A DNA stretch of 64,000 nucleotides from positions 933,529 to 997,528 of the forward strand of contig BOKP01000001.1 of NCBI GenBank assembly GCA_016861045.1, in the 5' to 3' direction. Numbering within the stretch: position 1 is the stretch's first letter; each line of letters begins with the position of its first letter. Below, piece by piece: positions 50,319-59,184 of the stretch. Both the position numbers and the translations under genes were made by a program. The stretch is from Actinomycetes bacterium. Its GTDB lineage: Bacteria > Actinomycetota > Thermoleophilia > Solirubrobacterales > 70-9. The notes under the pieces were generated by a model that did not search any database, was not told the origin of the DNA, and saw only the letters and a program-made list of their open reading frames with translations.

Positions 50319-51955
50319 TGGCCGCCTGCGACGTCGTCGTCATCGGCGCCGGCCACAACGGACTCGCCTGCGGCAGCTATCTCGCCCGCGCCGGGCTCGA
50401 CACGATCGTGCTCGAGCAGGCGGCCGAGCCGGGGGGCTGCATCGTCACCGAGGAGCTTCCGAGCGGCGTCGGGCGGCTCGAGCTCGGCGCCTTCGAGCAC
50501 AGCGGCATCCGCGCCAGCGGCGTCGACGCCGACCTCGAGCTCAGCACCCGCTTCGGGCTCGAGTGGCGGCTCGTCGACGAGCTCGTCCTCGCCCCCTGCG
50601 ACGACGGCGTCGACCTCGCGATGCACAACTCGCTCGACCGCACCGTCGAGGGCTTCGCCGAGGTGCTCGGACGCGAGGAGGCCGAGCGCTACCGCGAGTT
50701 CGCGCGCTGGGCCGAGCGGGCGATGACCGTGCTCTCGCAGGCGAACAACGGGCCGCCGCCGACGATGCGGGAGCTGACGGCGATCGCCGAGCTGACGCTC
50801 GGCAGCCAGGGCGACCGGCTGATCCAGGCCCTGTACGCCTCCGCCTCCAACCTCTGCGCCTCCCACCTCGGCGACCCGCGCCTGCGCGGCCTGATGCTGC
50901 ACTGGGCCGCCCACTCCCAGCAGCCGCCCGACGATCCCGGGACGGCGGCGGGAGCGCTCATGCTCGCCGCCTTCCACGGAGCCCCCTCGGCCCGTCCCGC
51001 CGGCGGCTCGCGCGGGACCGTCGACGCGCTCGCCCGTTGCCTCGCCGGCCACGGCGGGGTGCTCCGCACCGGTGCCCCGGCGGAGCGGATCGAGCTCGCC
51101 GGCGGACGAGCGGTCGCGGTCCACGCCGGCGGCGAGCGGATCGCTGCGCGGCGCGCCGTCGTCTCGGCGATCGACGCCAAGCGGGTCTTCGGCGGCCTCG
51201 TGGCGGATGCCGACGTCCCCGCCGGCCTCGCGCGGGAGGTTGCGGCGATCCACGTCGGCCGCCGCAACGTCTCCGAGCTCAAGGTCGATGCGGTGATCGC
51301 GGGGCTCCCCGATCTCGGTGCGCCGGCCGGCTTCGAGCGGGCGCTGATGCTCTCGCCGAACACCGATGCCGACATCGAGGCGGCATTCGCGCGGATCCGG
51401 CTCGGCGAGCTGCCGGAGCGGCCGCCGATGATGATCGGGTTCCCCTCGACCCGCGAGCCGGGATGGACGCGCGACCCCGATCACGAGGTCGTCTGGCTCT
51501 CCACGTTCGTCCCCTGGGAGCCCGCGGCCGGCCCCTGGGACGAGGGATCGCTCGAGGCTGCCGCCGACTGGGCCTGGGCCGCGGCCGAGCGCGCCCTGCG
51601 GGTCGATATGGAGCCGGTCGAGCGGCTCGTCACCGGTCCCGGCGACTGGGTCCGCCGCAACGGCAATCCCTACGCCTGCCCCAACCACATCGAGATGTCG
51701 CTCGACCAGCTCCTCGGGATGCGCCCCTCGCCGTCGCTCTCACGCTACGCGACCCCCGTGCCCGGCCTCTACCTCAGCGGCGCCGGCTCCCATCCGGGCG
51801 GCGGCGTCACCGGGATGCCGGGCCGGAACGCCGCCGCGGTCGTCCTCCGGGATCTCGGCCTGCGCCGCAAGGGCAGGCTCGAGCGTTGGCGCGGCCAGGC
51901 GGCGATGCTGCGCGACGCCGCCCGCGCCGCCCGCTCGCTTCGGAGGGCGGCGTGA
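50318..51955 (+). CDS. FAD-dependent oxidoreductase (phytoene desaturase/PYROXD-like)
   Basis: A 545-residue flavoprotein: N-terminal dinucleotide motif VVVIGAGHNGLACGSYLARAG, then VLEQAAEPGGCIVTEE, GGSRGTVDALARCLAGHGG in the middle, and the C-terminal FAD contact GLYLSGAGSHPGGGVTGMPGRNAA. It belongs to the phytoene dehydrogenase-like group that oxidises C-C or C-N single bonds. In this cluster it may desaturate or aromatise a ring intermediate; this is inference. The start overlaps the previous stop by one base (TGATG), and the end overlaps the methyltransferase (GTGA). Confidence 0.9.
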   Translation: MAACDVVVIGAGHNGLACGSYLARAGLDTIVLEQAAEPGGCIVTEELPSGVGRLELGAFEHSGIRASGVDADLELSTRFGLEWRLVDELVLAPCDDGVDLAMHNSLDRTVEGFAEVLGREEAERYREFARWAERAMTVLSQANNGPPPTMRELTAIAELTLGSQGDRLIQALYASASNLCASHLGDPRLRGLMLHWAAHSQQPPDDPGTAAGALMLAAFHGAPSARPAGGSRGTVDALARCLAGHGGVLRTGAPAERIELAGGRAVAVHAGGERIAARRAVVSAIDAKRVFGGLVADADVPAGLAREVAAIHVGRRNVSELKVDAVIAGLPDLGAPAGFERALMLSPNTDADIEAAFARIRLGELPERPPMMIGFPSTREPGWTRDPDHEVVWLSTFVPWEPAAGPWDEGSLEAAADWAWAAAERALRVDMEPVERLVTGPGDWVRRNGNPYACPNHIEMSLDQLLGMRPSPSLSRYATPVPGLYLSGAGSHPGGGVTGMPGRNAAAVVLRDLGLRRKGRLERWRGQAAMLRDAARAARSLRRAA

Positions 51956-52956
51956 GCCCGGCGGTCGGCGAGACGCCGGCGGAGCCGCTCGAGCTCCTGA
52001 CCGGCTACCAGGCGGCGGCGATCCTCGGAACCGCGGTCGAGCTCGGGGTGCCCGCGGAGCTCGCCGCCGGCCCGCGAACTGCGGCGGAGGTGGCGGCCGC
52101 GCTCGGCACCGACGAGCGCGCCACCGGGTACCTGCTCGGCGCTCTCGTCGTCCTCGGCCTCGCCCGGGTCGAGGACGCGGAGCGCGGCTTCGGCCTGACC
52201 GGACGCGGCGCCGAGCTCGTCGACGGCACGTCGGGGTCGATCGCCGAGATCGTCCGCAAGGAGTGGTTCTTCTACCGCGTCTGGGCCGAGCTGCCGAAGG
52301 CGATCGGCGACGGCCACGCGCGGATCGCGCCGTGGCGCGAGCGGCTCCGCGACGACCCGGCGCAGTCGCTCGCCTTCCTGCGGGCGCTCGATGACCTCGC
52401 CGCCCGCTTCGGCGCCGGCCTGCCCGAGCTCGCCGGGCTCGAGCGCGGCGGCCGGCTGCTCGACGTCGGCGGCGGCGCCGGCTCCCACTCCGCCTATCTC
52501 GAGGCGGCGGTGCCGGGGCTCGAGGCGACGGTGCTCGACCTCCCCGCCGCCGAGGAAGTGCTGCGCGAGCGCCACCCGGAGCTGGGCTTCGTCGCCGGCG
52601 ACTTCGACGAGGAGCGGTTCGGAAGGCCCTCCGGGGAGTTGTGGGACCACGTCCTGATCGCCAACCTCCTTCACGACCACCCGCCGCAGCGCTGCCGCGA
52701 GCTGATCGCCGAGGCCGCAGGCCTGCTGGCGCCGGGCGGGACCCTGCTGATCTACGACTGGGTCCTCGGCGAGGACCGGGTGACGCCTCCCGACGTGGCC
52801 GTCTTCGCGCTGATGATGCTGGTCGAGAACGAGGGCGGCGGCACCTGGACCGAGGGCGAGATCCGCTCCTGGGTCGAGGCGGCGGGGCTTCGGGCCGAGC
52901 CGCTGCGACGCGACCCCGGCCCGATCGCGGTCCTGCGGGCGACGCGCCCCGGCTGA
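51952..52956 (+). CDS. SAM-dependent O-methyltransferase (acetylserotonin/tetracenomycin type)
   Basis: A 334-residue two-domain methyltransferase. Residues ~10-95 form the dimerisation/winged helix domain (TGYQAAAILGTAVELGVPAELA). The catalytic part has the SAM motif GRLLDVGGGAGSHSAYL, ATVLDLPAAEEV, VAGDFDEERFG, and LIANLLHDHPPQRCRELI with the catalytic-base His (LLHDH). An O-methyltransferase is unexpected in a breakdown cluster; it may protect or tag an intermediate, or act as a demethylating partner of another scheme. Last gene before the operator at 53036. Confidence 0.9.
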   Translation: MSPAVGETPAEPLELLTGYQAAAILGTAVELGVPAELAAGPRTAAEVAAALGTDERATGYLLGALVVLGLARVEDAERGFGLTGRGAELVDGTSGSIAEIVRKEWFFYRVWAELPKAIGDGHARIAPWRERLRDDPAQSLAFLRALDDLAARFGAGLPELAGLERGGRLLDVGGGAGSHSAYLEAAVPGLEATVLDLPAAEEVLRERHPELGFVAGDFDEERFGRPSGELWDHVLIANLLHDHPPQRCRELIAEAAGLLAPGGTLLIYDWVLGEDRVTPPDVAVFALMMLVENEGGGTWTEGEIRSWVEAAGLRAEPLRRDPGPIAVLRATRPG

Positions 52957-53020
52957 TCCGGCGTCGCAGCCGCGCAAGTCACCGCCGCCCGTCGCATGGC
53001 AAAGCATCGGTTCGCCGATT

Positions 53021-53029
53021 GTGATTTGA
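53021..53029 (+). promoter_or_regulatory. extended -10 (TGATTTGAT) of the second catabolic operon
   Basis: TG-A-TTTGAT precedes the palindrome by 6 bases, so transcription should start at its left arm and a bound repressor would block it. Confidence 0.4.
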
Positions 53030-53035
53030 TCCGGC

Positions 53036-53062
53036 AGTCCATTGAACGTAGTTCAATGGACT
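53036..53062. promoter_or_regulatory. perfect 27 bp palindromic operator
   Basis: Two perfect 12 bp arms, AGTCCATTGAAC and GTTCAATGGACT, around GTA. The inner TTGAA-N5-TTCAA core matches the site at 37939-37953. It lies between the -10 box and the amidohydrolase at 53118, the position of a repressor site. IclR-type control is likely but unproven. Confidence 0.75.
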
Positions 53063-53117
53063 GAACAAGAGGGAGGGCAAGAGTGCTCAGGAAGCGACCG
53101 GGCGAAGGGAAAGCGGC

Positions 53118-54626
53118 GTGGTGTCCGCGCCCGTGAGCGCGTCCACGGTTCCCGACCTCCTGATCGCCGGCTGCGACGTGCTGCCCGGGCCCGGCGAAGA
53201 GCGTCGAGCCGTCGACGTCGAGATCGGAGGAGGCCGGATCAGCTCGATCGTGGACGCCGGCTCCGCAGGTGACGGCAGCGCGGAGAGGATCGACGGCACC
53301 GGGCTCCTCGCGATCCCCGGCCTCGTCAACGCCCACACCCATTCCCCCGAGAACTGCCTTCGCGGCATCGGCGAGGGTCTGGCGCTGGAGCCCTGGCTGC
53401 TGAGGATGTTCGGCAGCTCCGGCCCCTACACGCCCCAGGACCACTACGACTGCGCTCTCGCCGGGGCGGTGGAGATGCTCGAGCTCGGCGTCACCGGCGT
53501 TGTCGACCACCTGTGGATGACGCCGCCCAGCGTCGAGGCCGTCGACGCGGCGATGCGCGCCTACCGGGACATCGGCATTCGCGCGACCGTGGCGCCGCTG
53601 ATGGACGACCACGACTACACCGAGGACTTCGGCGCGGCGATCGGTGCCGACCTCGGGATCGGCGGGATGTCGCATCACGTCGCGCTGCCTCCGGCCGAGG
53701 AGCTGGTCGCGCAGCTCCGCGAGAGCCTCGCTTCATGGCATGGCGCCGAGGGGGACAGGCTCCGGATCCTCGCCGGCCCGGGCGGTGTGCAATGGGCCTC
53801 GGAGGAGCTCCTCGCCGGGCTCGCGGCGGCGGCACGCGAGCACGGGGCGGGTATCCACATCCACCTGCTCGAGACGACGTTGCAGGATCGCGTCTGCCGC
53901 CATCGCTTCGGCTGCAGCGCCGTCGAGGCGCTCGACCGGCTCGGCATCCTCGCTCCCGATTGCTCGCTTCCGCACTCGGTCTGGACGAGCGACGGCGATG
54001 TCGAGTTGATCGCGGCAAGCGGAGCGATCCCGGTTCACAACCCGGCTGCGAACCTCCGCCTCGGCAGCGGCCGGGCACCGATCAGGGCGCTGCTGGAGGC
54101 GGGGGCCGTCGTGGCGCTGGGTACCGACGGCTCAGCCTCATCCGACAACCAGAACCTCTGGGAGGCGCTGAGACTCGCCTCGCTGATCCACAACGACGCC
54201 GCGGCGGGCCGCTGGCTGACCAGCTCCGCGACTCTCGCGATGGCGACTTCGGGAGGCGCTGCCGTCATCGGCCGGAACGCGGAGCTCGGCCGGCTGGCCG
54301 TGGGCGCGATCGCCGATCTGGCTCTGATCGACCGGCGCGGGGACGGTGTCGCCGGCTCCGTCGACACGACCGCGGCGCTGGCGCTCTCGGAATCGGGTCG
54401 CGGCGTCCGTCATGTGATCGTCGACGGTCGCCCGGTCGTCCGTGACGGCCGGTGCGTCACCGTCGATCGCGATGCCGCACGCGCCCGGCTGGCCGAGCAG
54501 GCCGCCCGCCGGTCCCCGACAGCTTCACGGCCCCCCGACAAGACCCGGAGGGCGATGGAGGAGATGATGCGCTTCCGCGGAACGGCGGCGCGCTTGACAG
54601 ACAACGAGGAAAGGGAGACGACATGA
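53118..54626 (+). CDS. Atz/Trz-family amidohydrolase (deaminase-like), 2
   Basis: A 502-residue paralogous-type amidohydrolase. Seen: IPGLVNAHTHSPENCLRGIGEG (HxH), IHIHLLETTLQD (His), CSLPHSVWTSDGD (His), PVHNPAANLRLGSG and GTDGSASSDNQNLWE with the catalytic Asp. Compared with the gene at 48918 it has a C-terminal ~50-residue basic extension. It is the first gene behind the 27 bp operator. Relatives include guanine deaminase, cytosine deaminase and triazine hydrolases. GTG 53118 was chosen because GAAGGGAAAG lies just upstream; GTG 53121 is an alternative. Its end overlaps the BMP lipoprotein start (ATGA). Confidence 0.88.
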   Translation: MVSAPVSASTVPDLLIAGCDVLPGPGEERRAVDVEIGGGRISSIVDAGSAGDGSAERIDGTGLLAIPGLVNAHTHSPENCLRGIGEGLALEPWLLRMFGSSGPYTPQDHYDCALAGAVEMLELGVTGVVDHLWMTPPSVEAVDAAMRAYRDIGIRATVAPLMDDHDYTEDFGAAIGADLGIGGMSHHVALPPAEELVAQLRESLASWHGAEGDRLRILAGPGGVQWASEELLAGLAAAAREHGAGIHIHLLETTLQDRVCRHRFGCSAVEALDRLGILAPDCSLPHSVWTSDGDVELIAASGAIPVHNPAANLRLGSGRAPIRALLEAGAVVALGTDGSASSDNQNLWEALRLASLIHNDAAAGRWLTSSATLAMATSGGAAVIGRNAELGRLAVGAIADLALIDRRGDGVAGSVDTTAALALSESGRGVRHVIVDGRPVVRDGRCVTVDRDAARARLAEQAARRSPTASRPPDKTRRAMEEMMRFRGTAARLTDNEERETT

Positions 54627-55648
54627 CGGTTCGACGCTCATCAGCGCTCGCCGCGCTCGTCGTGGCGCTGGCAATGACCGTTGCCGCGTGCGGCGACAGC
54701 GGCGATGACACGAGCGGGGGCGATTCCAGCGGCCTGAAGGTCGCGATGGTCCTGCCCGGCGCGATCAACGACAAGGGCTTCAACCAGACCGGCTACGAGG
54801 GGCTCCAGCAATGCGAGGACGCCGGCGCGACGACCACCTACAAGGAGATGGTGCCCGTTCCGGAGTTCGAGCAGACCTACGAGACGTTCTCGCAGGACAA
54901 CGATCTCGTGATCGGCCACGGCTTCGAGTTCGGCGAGATCGCCGCCAAGGTGGCGCCGGACTTCCCAGACGTGGACTACGTCGTCACCTCGAACCCGCTG
55001 AAGCCCGAGCAGGACAACATCGAGCACCTGATGCCCAACTCGACCCAGGGTGCGTATCTCGCGGGCGTCGTCGCCGGTCAGGCGACCGAGACGAACAAGC
55101 TCGGCGGGATCTTCGGATTCGACTTCCCGGTGCTGATGGCGCAGGCGAAGGCGTTCGAGGCCGGTGCGAAGTCGGTCAATCCCGACATCACGTTCGAGGC
55201 CGTGTACCTCGGCACGTTCGACGACGTCGCCAAGGGCAAGGAGGCCGCGCAGAGCATGGCCGCCGACGGCATCGATGTCATCTACCACATCGCCGACGCC
55301 GCTGGCATCGGCGTCATCAACGGCGCCACCGAGGAGGGGATCTACGTGATCGGCTGGGGGGCCGACCAGAACGAGGTCGCCCCGGAGACGGTGATCGCGA
55401 GCCAGATCGTCGACCAGGCGAAGATGATCGGCCTGGCCTGCCAGGCTGCCGTCGACGGTGAGTTCGAGGGTGGCGGCCTGGTGGTCGACGGCCTCCAGTC
55501 CGGGGTCATCGACCTGAGCCCGGTGTACAACCTGCCTGAGGACGTTCAGGCCAAGGTCGACGAGGTCAAGCAGCAGATCATCGACGGCGAGGTCGAAGTG
55601 CCCTCGGTCGGTGGCGGGATCCCCGGCTCCGGAGAGGGCAGCGGCTGA
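54623..55648 (+). CDS. BMP-family ABC substrate-binding lipoprotein (nucleoside-type)
   Basis: A 341-residue lipoprotein: signal peptide with lipobox TVAAC, an Asp/Ser/Gly linker, then a basic-membrane-protein domain (KVAMVLPGAINDKGFNQTGYEGL split over the first strand and helix, DLVIGHGFEFGEIAAKVAPDFPDV, IEHLMPNSTQGAYLAGVVAG, YVIGWGADQNEVAPETVIAS). Characterised relatives (PnrA, BmpDEFG, NupN) bind purine or pyrimidine nucleosides. The ligand here may be a nucleoside or base handled by the adjacent deaminase. ATG 54623 overlaps the amidohydrolase stop; GGGAG lies upstream. Confidence 0.93.
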   Translation: MTVRRSSALAALVVALAMTVAACGDSGDDTSGGDSSGLKVAMVLPGAINDKGFNQTGYEGLQQCEDAGATTTYKEMVPVPEFEQTYETFSQDNDLVIGHGFEFGEIAAKVAPDFPDVDYVVTSNPLKPEQDNIEHLMPNSTQGAYLAGVVAGQATETNKLGGIFGFDFPVLMAQAKAFEAGAKSVNPDITFEAVYLGTFDDVAKGKEAAQSMAADGIDVIYHIADAAGIGVINGATEEGIYVIGWGADQNEVAPETVIASQIVDQAKMIGLACQAAVDGEFEGGGLVVDGLQSGVIDLSPVYNLPEDVQAKVDEVKQQIIDGEVEVPSVGGGIPGSGEGSG

Positions 55649-55673
55649 TCACGCCTCGGGCCACCTGATCAAC

Positions 55674-55683
55674 AGGAGGTGAT
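55674..55683 (+). promoter_or_regulatory. full-length Shine-Dalgarno AGGAGGTGAT before TTG start
   Basis: AGGAGGTGAT, the full complement of the 16S 3' tail, lies 3-7 bases before TTG 55687 and decides this start. It is by far the best ribosome site in the window, possibly offsetting the weak TTG codon. Confidence 0.75.
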
Positions 55684-55686
55684 GTC

Positions 55687-57177
55687 TTGCCCGCGCCGAC
55701 TCGGATGAGCGGCATCGTCAAGGAGTTCGCCAATGTCACGGCCTGCGACGATGTGTCGCTGGAGGTCGCAGGCGGCGAGGTCCACGCGCTGCTCGGAGAG
55801 AACGGCGCGGGCAAGACGACCCTCATGAACATCCTCTACGGGCTGGTCCGCCCCGACCGGGGCGTGATCGAGTTCGAGGGTCGGCGGATCGACCCGCGGA
55901 CGCCCGGCGACGCGCTCACCGCCGGCATCGGGATGGTCCATCAGCACCCGCTCGTGGTCGGGCCGATGAGCGTCGCCGAGAATCTCTTCCTCGGCGGGCT
56001 GGGCGATGGAACCCAGGATGGCGCTCGGGCGGCGATCGCACCGATCACGAAGACGATTCCGCTCGACGTGGACCTCGCCGCACGCGTCGACTCCCTGCCG
56101 ATGTCGCAGCGCCAGCGGATCGAGATCGTCCGCTGCCTGGCACGGGACGTCCGCCTGCTGATCCTGGATGAGCCGACGGCGGTCCTGACGCCCGAGGAGG
56201 TCGAGCAGCTGTTCATCGAGATCGAGCGCCTGCGCGGCTCGGGTCGGAGCGTGATCTTCATCTCTCACAAGCTCTCCGAGGTGATGCGGATCGCCGATCG
56301 CGTGACCGTGTTGCGGGGCGGCCGCAATGTCGGAACGCACGAGGCCGGCGCGATGACGGCGGCGAAGCTGGCGGCGGCGATGGTCGGGGCGGCAACCGGC
56401 GATGTCACGCGGAGCGACGGCTCGAAGCCGGGGCGTGTCCGCCTCGAGGTCGATGCCTGCACGATCACCGGCAGGTTCGGCCCCCCCGAGCTCGAACGCT
56501 GCACGCTGGGCGTGCGATCCGGGGAGATCATCGGCATCGCCGGGGTGGAAGGCAACGGACAGCGGCCGCTTGCCGAGCTGCTCTTCGGCCTCCGGCGGGC
56601 GACGAGCGGCACGGTGCGCTTCGACGGTCGCGCGCTGCCGCCGGTCGGACGGTGGCAGGCGAGCAAGGTCCCGATCGCCCGGATTCCCGAGGACCGGCGC
56701 CATCACGGCCTCCTCCTGGGCGCGCCGCTGTGGCAGAACCTCATGCTCGGCCCCCAGCCGCCGCGCTTCGGGCCGGTTCTCGCTCGACGGGCAGTTCTCG
56801 ATTGGGCGCGAACGACCCTCGAGGAGTACGGGGTGAGGCCGGCGGATCCGACGACCCTCGCCGCGAACCTCTCCGGCGGCAACCAGCAGAAGGTCGTGAT
56901 CGCCCGTGAGCTTGGCGGCGCGCCCGAGGCGGTGGTCGCGGTGAACCCGACCCGCGGCCTCGACATCCGCGCTCAGCAGGAGGTCCAGGAGCGGCTCCTG
57001 CAAGCACGCGGCCGAGGGGCCGCCGTGCTGCTCATATCGACCGACCTCGATGAGATCTTCGCGCTCTCGGACTCGATCGCCGTTCTCTACGGGGGTCGGA
57101 TCACCGGCCCCTTCGCCGCGGCCGAGATCGATCGCGATCGCGCCGGGATGCTGATGGGCGGGGTCGATGGGGGGTAG
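55687..57177 (+). CDS. BMP-type ABC importer ATPase (two fused ATPase domains)
   Basis: A 496-residue double ATPase (YufO/NupO/RbsA type). Domain 1: Walker A LLGENGAGKTTLMNI, VHQHPLVVGPMS, signature replaced by LPMSQRQRIEIVR, Walker B LLILDEPTAVLTPEE, H-loop ISHKLSEV. Domain 2: no P-loop GKT/GKS is seen (IIGIAGVEGNGQRPLAEL instead), signature LSGGNQQKVVIAREL, and Walker B region VVAVNPTRGLDI where the catalytic Glu is Pro/Asn. Such asymmetry is normal in this family. The start is TTG 55687, with the AGGAGGTGAT site. It energises the BMP importer. Confidence 0.92.
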   Translation: MPAPTRMSGIVKEFANVTACDDVSLEVAGGEVHALLGENGAGKTTLMNILYGLVRPDRGVIEFEGRRIDPRTPGDALTAGIGMVHQHPLVVGPMSVAENLFLGGLGDGTQDGARAAIAPITKTIPLDVDLAARVDSLPMSQRQRIEIVRCLARDVRLLILDEPTAVLTPEEVEQLFIEIERLRGSGRSVIFISHKLSEVMRIADRVTVLRGGRNVGTHEAGAMTAAKLAAAMVGAATGDVTRSDGSKPGRVRLEVDACTITGRFGPPELERCTLGVRSGEIIGIAGVEGNGQRPLAELLFGLRRATSGTVRFDGRALPPVGRWQASKVPIARIPEDRRHHGLLLGAPLWQNLMLGPQPPRFGPVLARRAVLDWARTTLEEYGVRPADPTTLAANLSGGNQQKVVIARELGGAPEAVVAVNPTRGLDIRAQQEVQERLLQARGRGAAVLLISTDLDEIFALSDSIAVLYGGRITGPFAAAEIDRDRAGMLMGGVDGG

Positions 57178-58258
57178 CTTCGGTTTTGGTGAAGGCGTGG
57201 GGGCGCTGATCGCCCGCACCTCGATCGCGCTTGCCGGTGCGGCGCTGGTCGGTGCGCTCGTCCTGACCGCGGCCGGCCTCGACCTGGCGACCACGTGGGA
57301 GGCGATCTACGAGGGCGCGATCGGCGACGAGTTGGCGATCCGCAACTCGCTGCTCGAGGCCGTCCCGATCACGATCACGGCGATCGGGGTTGCGATCGCG
57401 TTCCGTGCCGGCCTGTTCAACCTCGGAGGCCAGGGCCAGATCTACGTCGGCGCCCTCGCGGCGGTGCTCGTGGCCCTGTACCTGCACGCACCTGGAGCTG
57501 TCGTGATCGCGATTGCGCTGGTTGCGTCGATGCTCGCGGCCGGCGCCTGGGGAGGGATCGCCGGCGTCCTTCGGGCCCGGCTCGGGCTCTCGGAGATCAT
57601 CACGACGATCATGCTCAACTTCATCGCGTTCTGGCTGGTCAGCTATCTGGTCAGGGGACCGATCCAGGACCCCGAGGGAGACGGATACCCGTACACGCGA
57701 GAGATCCCCGAGCCGGTTCAGCTCGGGCTGATCGGCGACGTGGTCCCGGTCGGCGCGGTCTTGATGCTCGCGGTCGGCGTGGCCGCGTGGCTGCTGATGG
57801 ACCGCTCCCGGTTCGGCCTCAAGATCAAGGCGCTGGGAGAGGGTGAAGCCGCCAGCCGCTTCGCGGGCATCGCCGTCCCCCGGGTGACGATCGTCGCGAT
57901 GGTGATCGCCGGCGCCCTCGGCGGGCTCGGCGGTACCGCGAGCCTGCTCGGCGTCCAGCACCGACTCAGTGACTTCTTCAGTCCGGGATGGGGCTTCGAC
58001 GCGGTCGCGACTGCGCTGATCGGGCGCGGTTCACCGATCGGGACGCTCGTTGCGGGGGTCTTCATCGGCTTCCTGCGCAGCGGCATTCAGACCGCGGAGG
58101 GGACAGCGGAGGTGCCCGCGGCGCTCGCCCAGATCCTGCTCGGAGTCGTCGTCCTCTTCCTGATAATCGCCAATGCCGACCTCGTGGTCAGGCTGGGGCG
58201 CAGGCTGCGCCAGCGGCTCGCGCGTGGAAGGGGGGAGGCGCTTGAGCGACCTGCTTGA
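57167..58258 (+). CDS. BMP-type ABC importer permease 1
   Basis: A 363-residue inner-membrane permease of the NupP/YufP/BmpF-like family with about 8-10 spans. Seen: NSLLEAVPITITAIGVAIAFRAGLFNLGGQGQIYVGAL split over helix and loop, LGLSEIITTIMLNFIAFWLVSYL, and GLGGTASLLGVQHRLSDFFSPGWGFDAVATALIGRGSP in the C-terminal part. ATG 57167 overlaps the ATPase gene by 11 bases. With permease 2 it makes the two-permease set of nucleoside-type BMP importers. Confidence 0.93.
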   Translation: MGGSFGFGEGVGALIARTSIALAGAALVGALVLTAAGLDLATTWEAIYEGAIGDELAIRNSLLEAVPITITAIGVAIAFRAGLFNLGGQGQIYVGALAAVLVALYLHAPGAVVIAIALVASMLAAGAWGGIAGVLRARLGLSEIITTIMLNFIAFWLVSYLVRGPIQDPEGDGYPYTREIPEPVQLGLIGDVVPVGAVLMLAVGVAAWLLMDRSRFGLKIKALGEGEAASRFAGIAVPRVTIVAMVIAGALGGLGGTASLLGVQHRLSDFFSPGWGFDAVATALIGRGSPIGTLVAGVFIGFLRSGIQTAEGTAEVPAALAQILLGVVVLFLIIANADLVVRLGRRLRQRLARGRGEALERPA

Positions 58259-59174
58259 CATCTTCACCTCGGCGGCGCTCTACGCGGCGGCCATCCGGCT
58301 CGCGCTGCCGGTCTTCTTCGCCGCGCTCGGCGAGGTCTTCGCGGAGCGCTCGGGGTTGGTGAACGTGGGCCTCGAAGGGATGATGCTCATGGCGGCCTTC
58401 GGTGGCGTCCTCGGATCCGATCTGACCGGCTCGCCGATGATGGGGCTGCTCCTCGGGCTTGTCTTCGCGCTCGTGATCGCGGCGGTTCAGGCTTTCGTGG
58501 CGGTCAACCTCGGCGGCGATCAGATCGTAAGCGGGATCGCGCTCAACATCACCGCCCTCGGGCTGACCGCCTACCTGTCCCGGGCGATCTGGGAGGGTGG
58601 AAACGTCCCGCAGGTGAACGGCTTTCCGACGCTCGATCCGCCGATCCTCTCCGACATCCCGATCCTCGGTCCGATCCTGTTCGAGCAGAGCCTGTTCGTC
58701 TACATCGCCGCGGTCGCGGTCGCGGTCTCGTGGTGGGCGCTGACGCGCACGGCATGGGGGCTGCGCCTGCGCGCCTGCGGTGAAGATCCGCGAGCATCCG
58801 ACAGCCTCGGGATCGACGTGATCCGGGTGCGATGGCAGACGATGCTGATCTGCGGCGCGCTCGCGGGGCTCGGTGGCGCGTTCCTCTCGCTCGGCTCCCT
58901 CTTCACGTTCAGTGACGCCATGACCGGAGGGCGCGGGTTCATCGCGCTCGCGGTCGTGATCATCGCGAGCTGGTCTCCCGTCAAGGCAGTCTGGGCGTCG
59001 TTGCTGTTCAGCCTCTGCGAGGCCTTCGCCTTGCGCGTTCAGACCAGCGACATCGAGTTGCCGGCTGAATTGATGCTCGCGCTCCCCTACGTCGTCACGC
59101 TGATCGTCTACGCGGTGATCGTCGGGCGGACTGCCATGCCCGCGGCGCTCGGGAGGACCTACGTTCGAGAATGA
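58242..59174 (+). CDS. BMP-type ABC importer permease 2
   Basis: A 310-residue permease of the NupQ/YufQ-like family. Seen: ALGEVFAERSGLVNVGLEGMMLMAAFGG, FVAVNLGGDQIVSGIALNITALGLTAYLSR in two helices, RACGEDPRASDSLGIDVIRVRW, and IALAVVIIASWSPVKAVWAS. The start is TTG 58242, matching the family N-terminus (SDLLDIFTSAA); GTG 58224 is an alternative. It overlaps permease 1 by ~17 bases. The last residues (AALGRTYVRE) are followed 10 bases later by the nitrilase-like gene. Confidence 0.92.
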   Translation: MSDLLDIFTSAALYAAAIRLALPVFFAALGEVFAERSGLVNVGLEGMMLMAAFGGVLGSDLTGSPMMGLLLGLVFALVIAAVQAFVAVNLGGDQIVSGIALNITALGLTAYLSRAIWEGGNVPQVNGFPTLDPPILSDIPILGPILFEQSLFVYIAAVAVAVSWWALTRTAWGLRLRACGEDPRASDSLGIDVIRVRWQTMLICGALAGLGGAFLSLGSLFTFSDAMTGGRGFIALAVVIIASWSPVKAVWASLLFSLCEAFALRVQTSDIELPAELMLALPYVVTLIVYAVIVGRTAMPAALGRTYVRE

Positions 59175-59184
59175 GGAGGCGTAC

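Noticed and set aside
53042-53272. 76-codon frame starting at the palindrome
   Set aside because: Overlaps the amidohydrolase in another frame, is low-complexity Arg-rich, and begins inside the operator.
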